A stretch of DNA of 64,000 bases from Labia minor (taxonomy: Eukaryota > Arthropoda > Insecta > Dermaptera > Spongiphoridae): positions 54,666,528 to 54,730,527 of the forward strand of contig OY720345.1 in the NCBI GenBank assembly GCA_963082975.1, given 5' to 3'. The translations under genes were made by a program, and so were the position numbers. The notes under the pieces are model-generated. The model searched no databases. It worked only from the letters and a program-made list of their open reading frames with translations, and was not told the origin of the DNA. Within the stretch, counting starts at the first letter, position 1; each line of letters opens with the position of its first letter. Shown in pieces: positions 23,413-35,441 of the stretch.

Positions 23413-26280
23413 GATTTTTTTTATTTAAAAAATTATTTAAAAGTTTTGATTTTTTTCTTATGAAAAAAAGTTTAATTTATTTTATTCGATTTTTTTAAAA
23501 TTGCAAAATATTTTTTTTCCCCTCGAGTTGTCAAATAATATAGTTTATAGTTTAATGAAAGATCTTGTTTCTCTTTTTCTCTACAAACATCATTGGAAAT
23601 AATTTCTAGATAATAAATCCAATTCACTCTTTCGGAATAAATTGCATCATTTTTTTGCAACATCAAATCGTCTATGCCCACTAAGGAGTCATTTCTTTTA
23701 TCTTTCTTGACCCGTAAGCTTCTTTCGAAAGTTTTATTTAGATTAAACAGTCATAAACTTTCATTTGAATTTTTATTTCTCTACCAAAAGAAGGTAATTG
23801 ACCCAGATTTTTAATTCATATTTCCACTGGTTTATAAAATGAACAATTTAATTTCTCTAAGGGATTTCTCAACACTATATTTGATAACAGTGTAGATTTT
23901 TATGTTTAATGCCATAAAATTTCTTCCCTGTCACCTGGTGGTAATTTGATTTTTGAAAATAATCTTCTTATAAATATTGAATAAAATCATAAAGTTTATT
24001 TATTACTTCAATTGTCTTTATTGTTATTATTTTCTTCTTTATTATAATAATTAAATACTTGTAGGGAAAATATGAAAGTCCTTTTGTAATATCTATTTCT
24101 TTGTTTTTTACAAGTCTTTGCAAAAATTTTCATGCTATAGGCTTCTTCAAATAAAACTTTAACAAATAATCAAAAAATATCACTCATTAAATTTTTATTA
24201 TATTTACTATTTAATTAAATTATGAATATTTAAAATTGTTTAGCTTAGAATGATTAAATTTATGACCTACACTAATTTTATATTAATGATTATATAATCC
24301 GCAAACAATTTTTTTTTTTATTATTTGAATATTCTATTTCATATATAAGAAAAATTTATAGTCCATTATATCAAGTTAATATGAAATGTTATCAGTTATT
24401 GTTCTTTAATTATTATCTTGAATATTAAAACATTAAATTTAAATTTTATATCATATTTAGATTTAATTTATTACATTGAAAGTATATATTTTTCTAGGTT
24501 TATATATATATATATATACTATATATCTATTCTTTCTTTGAAGATTCACTTTGTTATAAGATTTTTTTTTATTATCTCATTTAATTTACAATCTGTTATT
24601 TTAACAATAATTAAAATTTATAATTAATTAATAATAATGACATTTAGCAACTAACCCAGGAGTTATTTCCTTATTATTTATTTATTACATTCTATTAGTA
24701 ACAATGTCTATTTACATTATTTACATATTAAAAAAATAAAATAAATAAATTAAATTATAATTTTGTTTGAAATCATTGAATTACATGTATGTTTTTATTA
24801 TAACGTTTTTATCAACTCCGTCCGACTTTATCAAATGCTTGTCTAATATCTAAAACACTGTAGAACATTATTGTCTTTTTTTACGAACTTCAGTTATTTT
24901 ATAGGTTATTCTATGTATCAAGGGTGAATCTAGGCGAACCATGAATATCCACTGCAAGACCATATCGTTTTGGAAAGAAAACAATGCTTTGCTTTTGAGG
25001 GAGATCAAAAGGTTATAATATATTATGAGCTACTAAAACTACTATACTTCTACACCTGGTAAATTTTCAACATTAAACCTAAAAAATTATTTTAATAAAT
25101 GAAAATTCATAATATAAATAAATGAAATAAATAAATCAAAATATTCATTTAAATATAAACCATCTAAATTTAATAATTAATATGTATATACTTTAATAAG
25201 CAACTTAAAAGTGCAATTAATTATCATTAAAAAATTAAACTATTAAACCAGCCTTTTAACTAGTTACATGTGATCTATGAATTTGAAATATAAAATATTA
25301 AACCATTTTTTTTCAAATTTGTAATGTATATATACAATTTTTAAATCAATCGATTAAATATTTTGCTTAAAAGAATCTTCGGTTACTATTTTCTCTCTTC
25401 TTATTAATTAATTAGTGAATGTATGTTCGTTTGTTTTGATTAAATTAAATCAAATTAATTAAAATTAATTAAATTAAAATAGTTTAAGAGTAAAATTTAT
25501 TTATAGTTATTTTTCATCTTTGATAATATAATTAATACAAAGATAACCGAATTGTGGGTGTTTTGACGGGAAATTGCACCACCTCAATGGTGGCCTGGCA
25601 CTTCTTGGATAGTTAGAGAGTGTACTGATTGGACCTTCAGACATCCTCTTCACCCTTTACTTCGCTGCTTTTAGCAAGTTTGTAATTTAGCTTGAACCTT
25701 AACTCATGTCCTCTGTCTGTCTGTCTATCTATAGATATCCTCGACCCCTAAGCGAACCTCTTTAGAGAAACTAACTCATCTAAACTTTAGTCTAATCAAT
25801 TACAACAAACAAACAAAGATAGACACAGTGAAATTCAATGAGCAAAACAACATACGAGTACTTCAAATATGCTAGATTGAAACTATTATTATTGGATATT
25901 TCTTAATTTAAAGTATTTATTTTATCTTTTCTTTAAACCAGTAGGTTTAAGTTACAATTATAATTTTATTATATAATAATATCTTAAAAATTCGTTTAAG
26001 AAAGGGTAAGTATGACCATGACCTAAATTAACGCAGAAACTCACTTAAATTGAAATGTTTATAATGGTGATGTGTAAAGTAAAAGTAATATGTAAAGTTA
26101 TCGTCATGAAAGCCCATTGTCATTGCCCGCACATTGCAATGTTGTCTTAGTTTTGGAAAGAGAAGTCCGTGAAGATTTCAGATCTTAATGATTGTTATTG
26201 AAACTTTTGATTTAAAAATTGTTTATTATAATAATAATTAAAAAATTTATAAATTTAAGTAGTTATATTTTGATAAAAAG
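23413..26280. other. AT-rich spacer
   Basis: No gene is recognised. 25550-25760 is richer in G+C and contains a CTGTCTGTCTGTCTATCTAT run near 25709-25730 like the LINE tails, but no LINE sequence is clear next to it. A TA microsatellite lies near 24500-24520. Confidence 0.45.
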
Positions 26281-26335
26281 GTAGCGCCGTCGATCAAGAA
26301 AGTTAATGCAAAGGTTATTAGGAGGTTAGGTTTCC
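26281..26335 (+). repeat. Possible SINE fragment
   Basis: TAGCGCC, CGATCAAGAAA and AAAGGTT in this order match 33591-33627 of the probable SINE. It is only about 50 bp and lies just beyond the end of the transposase relic. Confidence 0.4.
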
Positions 26336-26342
26336 CATGATT

Positions 26343-27285
26343 TCAATTATTATGTTTTTCTAGCAGCTGTAAACGAAACTCGGTTTGGGTCATGTCGACT
26401 CTTTCTTCACCGGCTAGAATTTGTGGCATTCGATTAGCTAAAATCTCTTTTGACATCAAATTTTAAGCTTGACCATGCGTGTTCGATAGCATTAAACATT
26501 GGGCTATATGGTCCAATCAGTCGATGACCAACAAATTCATTTTCTTGGAAAACTTCTTCGATTGATGCATGACATGGTGCATTATCAGTTATTAATATAA
26601 CTTTTGATTGATATATATTTTGAGCATTCCTGAGGCAATTACGCACGAATTCATTAGCTTCCGGCTTCTTAAAAGCACCTCTTCTAATTTCATGATAAAT
26701 CAAACCCATATTCCTAATACATCCAATGACATGAATATTCTCCCCTTCGTTGTACACATATTTCAGCTGGACAACGACTTCCTTTTTTAAATCTTCCCTT
26801 TCTTCTTGATATGAATAAATTAAAGTTTGTCTCATCCATGTAGATTATGGGGATATTCTCTGCATGGTATTCCAAAAGTTGTTGAGCATAATTATGCCTT
26901 TGAATTTTATTTTCTTCACTGTTTGCTTTTTCAGGTTCCCTATGAATATTTTTAATGTAAATAACATACCATCTAAATGCTTCCGTAAACATTCTATAGA
27001 AACAATAATTCGATGATTTTCTTGAAATTTTTGTTTTAATTCTTTCAAAGTTATTCTTGGATTCTCTTCAACATACTGTTCCATAAAGACATGATGTCCA
27101 GCTGTAATTTTAGATCTTCGTTTTCCACCACGTTGTTTTTTGGTTTCTTATTGATTGATCCATCGATAAGTCGTAGATTTTTTCACACCTAGTGTGTTTG
27201 CAAATGTTCTCCAGTCACCATTGTTATTATGCAATGCACAAAGTTGTTTTTTAATATTGTCGGCTTGATGTATGACATTTCTCAT
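26343..27285 (-). pseudogene. IS630-Tc1-mariner transposase, DD33E-type, broken
   Basis: The minus strand starts MRNVIHQADNIKKQLCALHN (ATG at 27285) with a helix-turn-helix-like region TFANTLGVKKSTTYRWINQ. An in-frame stop follows, then ENPRITLKELKQKF. Across a frame change come IPIIYMDETNFNLF (first Asp), VILITDNAPCH (second Asp) and LIGPYSPMFNAIEHAW (Glu). Counting residues between second Asp and Glu gives 33. A last frame shift leads to ILANRMPQILAGEERVD and a stop at 26343-26345. Length about 314 codons, normal for the superfamily. At least three lesions. The lineage is not one I can name. Terminal repeats were not found. Confidence 0.85.
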
Positions 27286-27344
27286 TTACAAAGAAGACGT
27301 GTATTTATGTTTAAGAAAAATATTAATTAGGCATATTAAATTTA

Positions 27345-27480
27345 TATGGTTTAATAAATATTATTTGTTAATTTTAATTTATAAATTATTTAATTAAATT
27401 TAATTTAAATATGATATATGTGTTAATTAATCATTGCAATTCAAATTTTTAAGATAGTCGAGTGGAGACACTCCAGCTTA
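27345..27480 (+). mobile_element. Family B, 3' fragment
   Basis: Holds the AT-rich part and the 3' end AGATAGTCGAGTGG, CACTCCAGCTTA at 27480. It begins about 60 bp after the start codon of the transposase relic. Confidence 0.7.
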
Positions 27481-27604
27481 TTCTTTATGTTTTTATTAAA
27501 CACCATCATCAAATTATAATAAAAAAAATATTATAAAATGAATATTAAGGTGTATTATTTCTCATTATTATATATACTCTTACAACATAGTATTTAATAT
27601 AGTG

Positions 27605-27720
27605 ATTAAATTAAAAAAATTTAATTTATAATTTAATTAATTAAATTTAATTTAAATATAATATATGTTATTTAATCCAATTCAAATTGCGAGATAGTCG
27701 AGTGGAGACACTCCAGCTTA
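27605..27720 (+). mobile_element. Family B, 3' fragment
   Basis: The same 3' part as the preceding fragment, ending GCGAGATAGTCGAGTGG, CACTCCAGCTTA at 27720. The two fragments lie 125 bp apart in the same orientation, so they may be a partial tandem. Confidence 0.75.
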
Positions 27721-28334
27721 TTTTTTATCAGATATCATAATTTCAGTATGTCTGAACATAAGAATATAATTTATTAATATGTCCATTCCATTATTATTTC
27801 TAGTTTCTATTAATATGTTATTTATTCGTTCTGTCCTTGTATAGATCATTTTGTTGAGAAGTAAAGTCCTAAGAAGTTGACTTAGGGACAAGATGTAGAA
27901 ACTACAAAGTAACCCACCCTCTAAGTTTCTATTTCGATCTCTATTTTCCTTTGCTTACCAACTCAATAAAGCATGAGTTGTTAAATTGTTAATAGAGTCC
28001 GTTTCGAGAGGCAATCCTTATTTTTCTCTCCATTTCTCTCTCTGTCTCAATCCGCATCACTTGAGTTGACAAAGAGAGATAATCTTCTTCTAAAATTAAC
28101 TTGTTAATAAATGAGGATAAACAGAATCCTAGCTTATGTTTGTCATACAAGATATAATATTAACAAACAATCTAACTTGAAATAAGTTGACAAGCTTGAA
28201 TGAATCGATTATATTTGTCTTATGGGATATGTAAAAATAATCAAATAAATATTTGCATAATTAAAATATTATTTAGTTCAGAACTATTATATTAATTTTT
28301 GAATTGATGTTATCCGTAAAATGCAACCTTCATC
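27721..28334. other. AT-rich spacer
   Basis: No feature is supported. Confidence 0.5.
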
Positions 28335-29005
28335 TTTTATAATCTGTGGCTCTACAGAACCCGAAAGTTCTTGGCCACATTTCTCCAAGTGTCCGTGTAC
28401 TGAACCACAACCATCCCACTCCTTCCATCTCTCTCATTTCCCTTCCTACATGGTTCACCCACCGCGTCCTTGGTCTTCCAAGCGGACGTTTACCAAACGG
28501 TCTCCCCAACAATATATTTTTCGCCATTCTTTCTTCTTCCATTTTAGTCACGGACCCTGCCCATCCCAGCCTTCTCGATTTTACTATGTCTGGAGATGCA
28601 TAGAGGTCATGCAATTCCTCATTATGCTTTCTCCCTCATTCTCCAGCGACCTCATCTTTCTTTAGACCATAAATGCTGCAAAAAATCCTATTGTTAAATT
28701 CTCTAAATCTAATCTCGTCTCCCATGGTCATAAACCATGCCTCTCACCCATATAACACAACAGGTAAAATAATTGTTTTATATATTTTAATTTTAATCCC
28801 CTTTGATGAGATAAGCCCCTTTACTACATGATAACAGGCGTTACTTTATTGTAACCTCGATTTAAACTCTTCTCGAATATCATTATCCTTCACCTAATTA
28901 TTTAAATTTTTCTACATTTTCAAATTATACGTAATGTATGTTAATGCTTTTCCTCTCTCTTACTAAATATTTTGTCTTAGCACTATTAACTTCCAGCCCC
29001 TTTCC
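28335..29005 (-). pseudogene. LINE 3' half, minus strand
   Basis: The clearest frame (28614 down to 28330) reads MHDLYASPDIVKSRRLGWAG, VTKMEEERMAKNILLGRP, then GRPRTRWVNHVGREMREM and GEMWPRTFGFCRAT, the LINE C-terminus. Upstream in element sense, broken frames give the GNACYH and FENRI regions seen in the copy at 5738-6471. It ends near 28340 without a GATA tail or A tail. Confidence 0.85.
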
Positions 29006-29021
29006 AGCTTCGATTAATTTT

Positions 29022-29190
29022 TCTACCCCATTTCTCCAAATGTCCCTTTCCTAAGTCACAACCATTCAACCACTACCCTCTCGCAACTCTCTGACGTCCT
29101 TTCCTACATTGACCACCCACCGTCCTTGGTCTTCCAAGCGGACGTTTCCCAATCGGTCTCCCCACCAATATATTTTATCATCTTTTATAA
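29022..29190 (-). mobile_element. LINE 3' fragment, second piece
   Basis: Repeats the GRPIGKRPLGRPR to GEMG portion on the minus strand (ACCAAGGACGGTGGGTGGTC, CACTTGGAG-like). It lies directly upstream, in element sense, of the preceding LINE piece, so it is either a second insertion or a local duplication. Confidence 0.7.
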
Positions 29191-29442
29191 TTAAAATTTA
29201 ATTTTCTTAGTCTTATTCCTAGGAAATTTTATCAGAGTGCCGCCCTCTCATAACGTTACAAAAATGTTTTATAAAAAAATTAGGTGATTAATATAGTTAT
29301 CCATTTTAATTGTTATAAAAAATGGACGTAATTATATATAAGGATTTATTCACAAGAATTTTTTTATATCATTACCAACAGCTACGGTATCTGTTAAGTT
29401 AGTCTGATTACTTTACCTTAGTGAATACATACATTTCTAGTG
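29191..29442. other. AT-rich spacer
   Basis: No feature is supported. Confidence 0.5.
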
Positions 29443-29535
29443 CTCCAAATCAGTGCTCCGCAACTTTTTCTTACCTACGACACACAAAAATTGTTTCTAG
29501 AATTTTTCTGAACATCAAAAGCTGAAATATATATA

Positions 29536-30440
29536 CTAGGTAGGGTCAAAAAGTTCGCGGAATGGTCGCTTATAGTCAAGTATTTCTTAGCTGAAAGGGA
29601 AATTTTGTTTGTGAGGTTGGCATAACTGGTAGTGAATGTGCTTTTGAGGTTAGCAGGCAGTTGTAGTTGGTTCCGTGCGTTCGGTGTTTAATATTGTAGA
29701 TCGTAGTTTCTTTCTTTCGTCGGATTGTGCAATGTCGTCATTAGAGCAGCGTGGCAATATTAAATTCTGTGTGTTGCTGGAGAAATCACCCTCGGAGACT
29801 CTTGAGATGGTAAAAAAAGCATATGGAAATTCTGCGATGAAGAAAACAGCAGTTTACGAGTGGCATAAGCGTTTTCGCGACGGTCGCACAACAATTGATG
29901 ATGACGTTCGGACTGGGCGGCCTTCCACTTCCACTACAGGCGACAATGTTGAGCGCGTTCGACAAATTGTGCGTGCGGAAAGACGAACAACCATCAATAA
30001 TATTGCCTCTGAAGTTGGTATTTCACATGGGAGTGTTCACAGCATTCTTCATAATGACTTGAACATGCATCGTGTTTGCTTGCACTTTGTTCCAAAAATG
30101 TTATCCCCTGAGCAAAAGGAAATGAGAGTGACCATGTCCAGGGACTTGATTGAAATGGCTGATGCAGATGACATGATTTCTACCTGTTTCCAAGGTTAAA
30201 AATGGCATTGAAGGGACATCGTTTTGCTGATTCGTCAGAGGTGATTGAAAATGCGACGGAGCGGCTGAAGGAACTTTCAAAAAACGGCTTTCAAGAGTGT
30301 TTCCAACAATTATATGTACGGTGGAATAAATGTGTAGATGCAGGAGGAGAGTATTTTGAAGGGAAATAATGTAAGAATGTTATAAATATTTTTAATAAAT
30401 TTTTAATAACCAATTCCGCGAACTTTTTGACCCTACCTCG
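29536..30440 (+). mobile_element. Internally deleted mariner
   Basis: A 905-bp element with terminal repeats of about 27 bp (TAGGGTCAAAAAGTTCGCGG in both), TA at 29534-29535 and 30441-30442. A full mariner is about 1.3 kb, so roughly 0.4 kb of the transposase gene is missing. The sequence at both ends is well preserved, which suggests it could still be a substrate for a transposase in trans. Confidence 0.88.
29732..30369 (+). pseudogene. Mariner transposase with catalytic core deleted
   Basis: The start MSSLEQRGNIKFCVLLEK at 29732 fits mariner starts; the longer frame from 29675 is less likely. The N-terminal DNA-binding half is intact (VYEWHKRFRDGRTTIDDD, RTGRPSTSTTGDNVERVRQI) up to DLIEMADADDM at about 30174. 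The sequence then jumps, out of frame, to DFYLFPRLKMALKGHRFADS and ends YVRWNKCVDAGGEYFEGK with a stop at 30367-30369. The deletion removes the first and second catalytic Asp. Such N-terminal-only products can bind ends; whether it is expressed is unknown. Confidence 0.88.
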
Positions 30441-30680
30441 TATATATATATATATATATATGTAGGTTTGTATGTAGAAATTAATTTAATATGTTTGTTT
30501 GCGCGAGTGTGTTATAAAGGTGACAAGCGCTTGTATTTATATTCTCAGAAAAATGACACTAATAGAAATGTTAATAAACTTACATATAAAATTATGCGAA
30601 TTTCTAAAAGTTTCATTTGATCGCGGCGGCACACCTGATTCACCTTTAAGACACACCGGTTGCGGAGCACTGCTCTAAAT

Positions 30681-30978
30681 GAAAGTGCACCAAGCTTATA
30701 ATTAATCTCCAATTATTCAATCAGAAGAAATTTTAATTTTTATTTTAAAGTAGTAGAACGAAGTTATAAAGTTTAAATTTTTTCTAAAATCTGCCACAAC
30801 TGTTAATGTTTCTCCCCACGCTACTAAGATATAATCATTATTTGAATTGGGGGAAGAAATTTAATTTTTTTTTTTTAGTAATATACAAACACTTTAATTT
30901 ATAATTGATTCTATTTTTTAGTGCTTATAAATAAAATTGATAAAAAAGGTAATTTTTTAATTAAATAATTAAATTTTT
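30681..30978. other. AT-rich spacer
   Basis: No feature is seen. Confidence 0.5.
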
Positions 30979-31440
30979 ACCGTCCAACGATAGGAAGGGA
31001 AGGTATTGTTTTCATACCAAATTTCACATGTGGAGATTTTTACACATCTCCACGAATCATGAATTTTCTTAACAGCAAAAAGTATTTTTAGCATGATGTC
31101 TGTCTGTCCATAGTGTGTCGTATAGACGTTTATAGCTTGATCGGCTCAACGGATTTTGATAAAATTTGGTATATTTATTTAATGCGTCAATATCATGAAT
31201 TCATTATTTTTTGGTGTATATCTTGAAACCGGAAGTGGTTGATTACAAAGTATTAATTTTATATTCATTGATCTTAAATAATTGATTAATTAAACTAAAA
31301 ATAAAAAGTAAGATAATATAATTTAGTCATTTTAATTCAAGTTTTAAAAATATTTTTTATTATACTTTATATATATTTCATATATAATGTTTGGAAATTT
31401 TTTTTAAATCGTCGATCGGTTCTGTGCCTGGCCACAGCGC
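30979..31440 (+). mobile_element. Family C, decayed and internally deleted copy
   Basis: Starts ACCGTCCAACGATAGGAAGG, carries GCATGATGTCTGTCTGTCC and a decayed GATAAAATTTGGTATATT block, then jumps into unrelated AT-rich sequence. It ends GTCGATCGGTTCTGTGCCTG with a weakened hairpin. It is more diverged than the other C copies. Confidence 0.65.
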
Positions 31441-32120
31441 ATTTTTATAAATAATATCTTATTTTTTCTTTTTTTAAAATGACCAACGATCTTCTTTCTT
31501 TGTAAATCATAATTAAATCTCAGGTTATATTTCATTATTTATACTGCATGGATTGAGCGTTAAAATGGTGAAGAGATGGCAACAGATTAATGATAAAAAT
31601 TGGTTGGTCTATGTGTAGTAATTGTAAAGCAACAACCACAAATAAAGATAATGGTAATTTAAAAATATGATTAAAGTTTATTAAAGTATTACAATAATAC
31701 ATTAAGAGAGCCCAAATAACTAGAAGGTGTGGATTGATTGTAGTCACTTCAAGGCAATATAATAATATATTATACAATATAATGTTGTCTTCTCTTTGAT
31801 CTTAAAATCTTAAATTGAAAAACTTTTTTTTTATATATTTTATATAAAATTTTTAGATTATTGAATAATTTTGTTTCAGAATATTGAATTGATATTTACA
31901 TAATTGTATTAATTTAAGGATATGAGTATGAATTAGGGTTAAAATATTCAATTAAATGTATATGTCGTTATTTGAAAAAGATAACATGTTTTAGTCTACC
32001 TTTTATCTATTATCTATGTGTGTTCTACTTTATCATTCCCGTTCTTTTTGTGGTTATCACCTTTAAGGGAAGAAAGAGGAGGAGAAGAATGCATAATTGT
32101 TGTTATTATTAATTCATAAG
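31441..32120. other. AT-rich spacer
   Basis: No feature is supported. An 80-codon minus frame (31777 down to 31535) is low-complexity. Confidence 0.45.
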
Positions 32121-32485
32121 AACAAAAACTCCGGTCGATTCCCGGGATTCACCAGCAGCCTGCCGTTTGGTATTCGAATCAGAGAGAAGAGGGTCCGAGG
32201 CCATTATGGGTCGTACTATCCACCCCCGCAACCCGCCCGCATCCACTTTATCCAGTTGTTCGGTCCAGCAAGGCTACGAATGGAATGGCTAACGATCTCT
32301 TTGGCTAGTCAAAGAACGCAGAATGTGGGTGCTAAAGGGAGAATGAAGGGAGGGGTGGATTTTCTAGCTTATCCAGCACCTTTGGACTCGATAACAAGCA
32401 CCGTGATGATGGCCGGTCAGGTAACCTGTCGATTCTTTATCATCATTGATATCCAAAAACAAAAAAAATAAAAAAAATAAAAATA
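32121..32485 (+). repeat. GC-rich block with A-rich tail, probable retroposed sequence
   Basis: About 330 bp of sharply higher G+C, beginning CCGGTCGATTCCCGGGA (which resembles a tRNA-type B box). It ends in an A-rich tail (32452-32484) followed by ATGATAATGATG-type and AAT-type simple sequence. An abrupt left edge and A-rich right edge suggest 5'-truncated retroposition. The 124-codon frame across it (32097-32471) resembles no family I know, and the tail supplies its C-terminus. It could instead be a processed host transcript. Confidence 0.4.
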
Positions 32486-32712
32486 ACGTAGATGATAAAC
32501 GAAATGATAATGATGATAATAATACTAATAATAATACAAAAATCAATAATAATAATAAATAAAATTGAAATTTTAACTTTATTTAAGCACTATTATATTA
32601 TACAAAAATAATATATTTTTAAACATATATATTAATATATAATAAATGACAAGAAATGAAAAAAATAGTTTTTTTTAGAAAATGGCTTTATTTAAATATG
32701 TTTGTTATATAC
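32486..32712. other. AT-rich spacer
   Basis: No feature beyond AAT-type simple sequence up to about 32560. Confidence 0.5.
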
Positions 32713-32974
32713 CAGCGTTTCCCAAATGGTTTTGACCGCGGCCCGGTACGAGATTTTAAAATTTTTCGCCGACCCACTTTATGAAAAAAAACATTTATTT
32801 ACAAAATAAAGATTATTTTTTATAATGTAACTAAATAGGTACTTACAGTGTATGTTGAGATCCTCTATCGTGGACCCCTTTTTCACTTTATGGACCCCCG
32901 AATTTTTTTTTTTTTGCTGACTTAGACCCTTTGCAGGTTGTCATAGACCCCTGGGGGTCGATATAGAATCACTG
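32713..32974. mobile_element. Decayed hAT MITE remnants
   Basis: CAGCGTTTCCCAAATGG at 32713 is a hAT-type left end; TCGATATAGAATCACTG ending at 32974 is a hAT-type right end. A second CAGTG start at 32846 suggests one MITE inside another. No clean 8-bp duplication was found, so the parts may be old or rearranged. Confidence 0.45.
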
Positions 32975-33445
32975 GTTTATTTCATACATAAAATTACAAA
33001 ATAATCATATAACAAAACATAAGTGATTTAAAAAATATCTAAAGTATATTCATTTGAATCTTTAGTAAATGAAGTAAACTTTGTATTACATATTTTGCCA
33101 TTAGAGTGAAGGATGATCTTGTTTGTTATCACATAAAAATTTTAAATTAAATATTGGTACGCGGGAGAAAGCAGTCAAGTTCTACATATTTGCTATTTGA
33201 AAGAGTACAAATACAAACTTTGATACTATTTCTAATAACTATATAATCAATGTAAGAATATTTAAAATAAATTTTTTTGTGTTTTTTCAATTTTTGCTTC
33301 GCCCCAGCTGATTTTTTTTTCTGCGACATGCTGCCGGGTTATATAAAAATGAATGTAATTTATTGTTCTATAATTCACTTTTTAAGTTATATTACAAATT
33401 TATTCAGTATACACATCAATTATTTTATTAAAAATTTATATAATT
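32975..33445. other. AT-rich spacer
   Basis: No feature is supported. Confidence 0.5.
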
Positions 33446-33722
33446 TGTTAGGAAGGCGCCATTGGGTGTGTGGGAAGAGAACCTGCCTCACATTCAAGTC
33501 CCGGGCCTGGGTAGGGAATTTCCCTTGCTGGGGTCTATGGGACGGAGTCAACCCAACCTCCGGGAACAACATTGGGGAAAAGCTACTTGATAGCGCCTCC
33601 GATCAAGAAAATCAAGGTAAAGGTTGAGAGGACCCGTTCTACTGATCATAGGACACCTTATTGATATAACCGGCTTGATAGGCGTTGTCCTTGCGTAAGA
33701 CGTAAAAAGTCAGAGGTTTTTT
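33446..33722 (+). repeat. Probable SINE
   Basis: A GC-richer block starting GGAAGGCGCCATTGGG and holding a B-box-like ATTCAAGTCCC near 33494-33504. It ends before a run of T (33718-33727) that would act as a polymerase III terminator. Part of its 3' region (TAGCGCC, CGATCAAGAAA) recurs at 26281-26335. The A box is weak, so the tRNA origin is uncertain. A 116-codon frame overlapping it starts in unrelated AT-rich sequence and is not credible. Confidence 0.5.
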
Positions 33723-34288
33723 TTTTATAATTTGTTAGACCTATACAAATGATAATTTGTATATAAATTTGATTTATAAATAAATATAATATATCATAGG
33801 AAATTTAATTCTTCATTTTTCAATTTATAATAATATTTATTTATTTAATTTATGTTCACAAATTAACTCTTTCAAGTAGTTTTTGTGTGGGTGAGAGGAA
33901 AAACAGCTGGTGCGAGTGTGTTTTCTAGAGTGGTATAGTACCAATTTCAAAAGTATTAAAAGTGTTTCTGTTATCACTCTGAAACACCTCAGGCAAGTTT
34001 TAATGTAATGAAAATGCGGGATTTATTGAAAGTTTTTAATTTAGCACTTTACATTTTAAATTTTTTTTATATGATTTTGTTTAAACATGATCATTTACTT
34101 AAAAATTAATGTAAATCTATTTCTTTTCAAATACACGTCATTATTACCGTCATATGTGTTTATTAATTAATAATTTATTATTAGATAAAAAAAATGAAAT
34201 AATATAAAAGTATTTTATATAATAGAAACTGCAAAGCTCTATTAAAATATAATATTATTGTTAATTTTAAATTTTCTAACGTAATATA
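33723..34288. other. AT-rich spacer
   Basis: No feature is supported. Confidence 0.5.
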
Positions 34289-34642
34289 CGAAGATCGGTC
34301 AACTTTTTGAATTTACCATTACATACGTAAATGACACTGCTCCTGTCCGCAGTCAATCATCAGCAGACACCTGTCGAAATTTGGACCAGATGGGTGTTTT
34401 AGTTTTTGTTTGACATTTAATAATAGCTGACTACCTCATGATTTGAGAAGAAAAATGGAATTTTCTTGAAAATCCATAAATTGGGATACGAAATGCACCC
34501 TCATTCGCCCTATTCTCCGGATTTAGCCCCGAGAGATTATTTCTTGTTTTCAAAGCTGAAGAAATAGCTTGGTGGAAAGAGATTATCTCCAACGATGAAA
34601 TAATCTCACAAACAAAGATAAGGACTTATTTACCTGTCCTCA
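34289..34642 (+). mobile_element. Deleted mariner, C-terminal remnant
   Basis: Reads MHPHSPYSPDLAPRDYFLFS, with the PYSPDLAP box that precedes the third catalytic Asp of mariners. The left end GATCGGTCAACTTTTTGAAT and right end AGGACTTATTTACCTGTCCT match the ends of the element at 38296-38809. Most of the gene is gone. Confidence 0.75.
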
Positions 34643-35441
34643 TATAATATTTTAATGTTATCTACTCTAATTTGATAAAATATAATTTGAAATATATTTG
34701 ATTTTTATTATTATAGTAGTTTAAAACATATTTTAAAGAAACATTTTTATAATAGAATGGATCTTTTTGTCTAATCCAGAATCAAGGAAGATATTTAGTT
34801 GAAATGGCGAGGCAAGTTGAGAACATAAGACACATGAAGATTGAAAAATTAGCTAATTTGCATTAATTTAATGGAATTCAAGTTCCAGGCTCTTGGCTAT
34901 GTGTGTGTATTATATAATCATGTTGGGAGAAGGGTGAGGAAGGATGAGGGATAGAAATAGGAGAGCAAAGGGTGTGTAAGAGATAATAGGGGTAGAAGAG
35001 GATTAAAGTTAAATAAGAGCAAGTGAGAGCGACTAATTGACAAGCGTCAAATCTCTCGTAGCTAATAATTTGTATGCACATGGTCTCGAAATTCACAAGT
35101 AAATGGCGTAATATTATATAATAATAATATTTTAATAAAATAAGAAAATAAAATAATTTTTTTATTATGTGTAATGAATACTAAACTTAAAATTAACAAC
35201 TCATGAATTAAGTCATTCACAAAACGATAATTCTTATTTTTTCATTTAATTTAAAATTTGACTAAAATATGTATTTAATATTTATTTTTTGACTAAAATG
35301 TCCCGATTTTTGTATTTTATAGTTGGAAAAATATATAAATCAAATTCAAATTTGGATTTTAAGATTTTAGTTTTTTATTTTGATTCATACAGGAATTGAT
35401 TGAAAAATTTATTATATTTTTACACAAAAATTGATCTTTTT
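34643..35441. other. AT-rich spacer
   Basis: No gene is seen. The patch 34880-35060 is purine-rich and unassigned. Confidence 0.45.

Larger units (their letters stand above)
29443..30680. mobile_element. hAT MITE split by a mariner
   Basis: Ends CAGTGCTCCGCAAC at 29451 and GTTGCGGAGCACTG to 30672 are perfect 14-bp inverted copies, flanked by CTCCAAAT (29443-29450) and CTCTAAAT (30673-30680), 7 of 8 matching. Without the mariner at 29536-30440 it is about 320 bp and non-coding. Confidence 0.85.

Noticed and set aside
26343-27285. Bacterial IS630 contamination
   Set aside because: Base composition matches the flanks and the locus lies among eukaryotic repeats; decay by several lesions fits an old resident element.
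28321-28665. Plus-strand frames of 114 and 85 codons
   Set aside because: They are antisense shadows of the minus-strand LINE C-terminus.
33277-33627. 116-codon frame across the probable SINE
   Set aside because: It begins in unrelated AT-rich sequence and crosses the SINE boundary, so it is chance.
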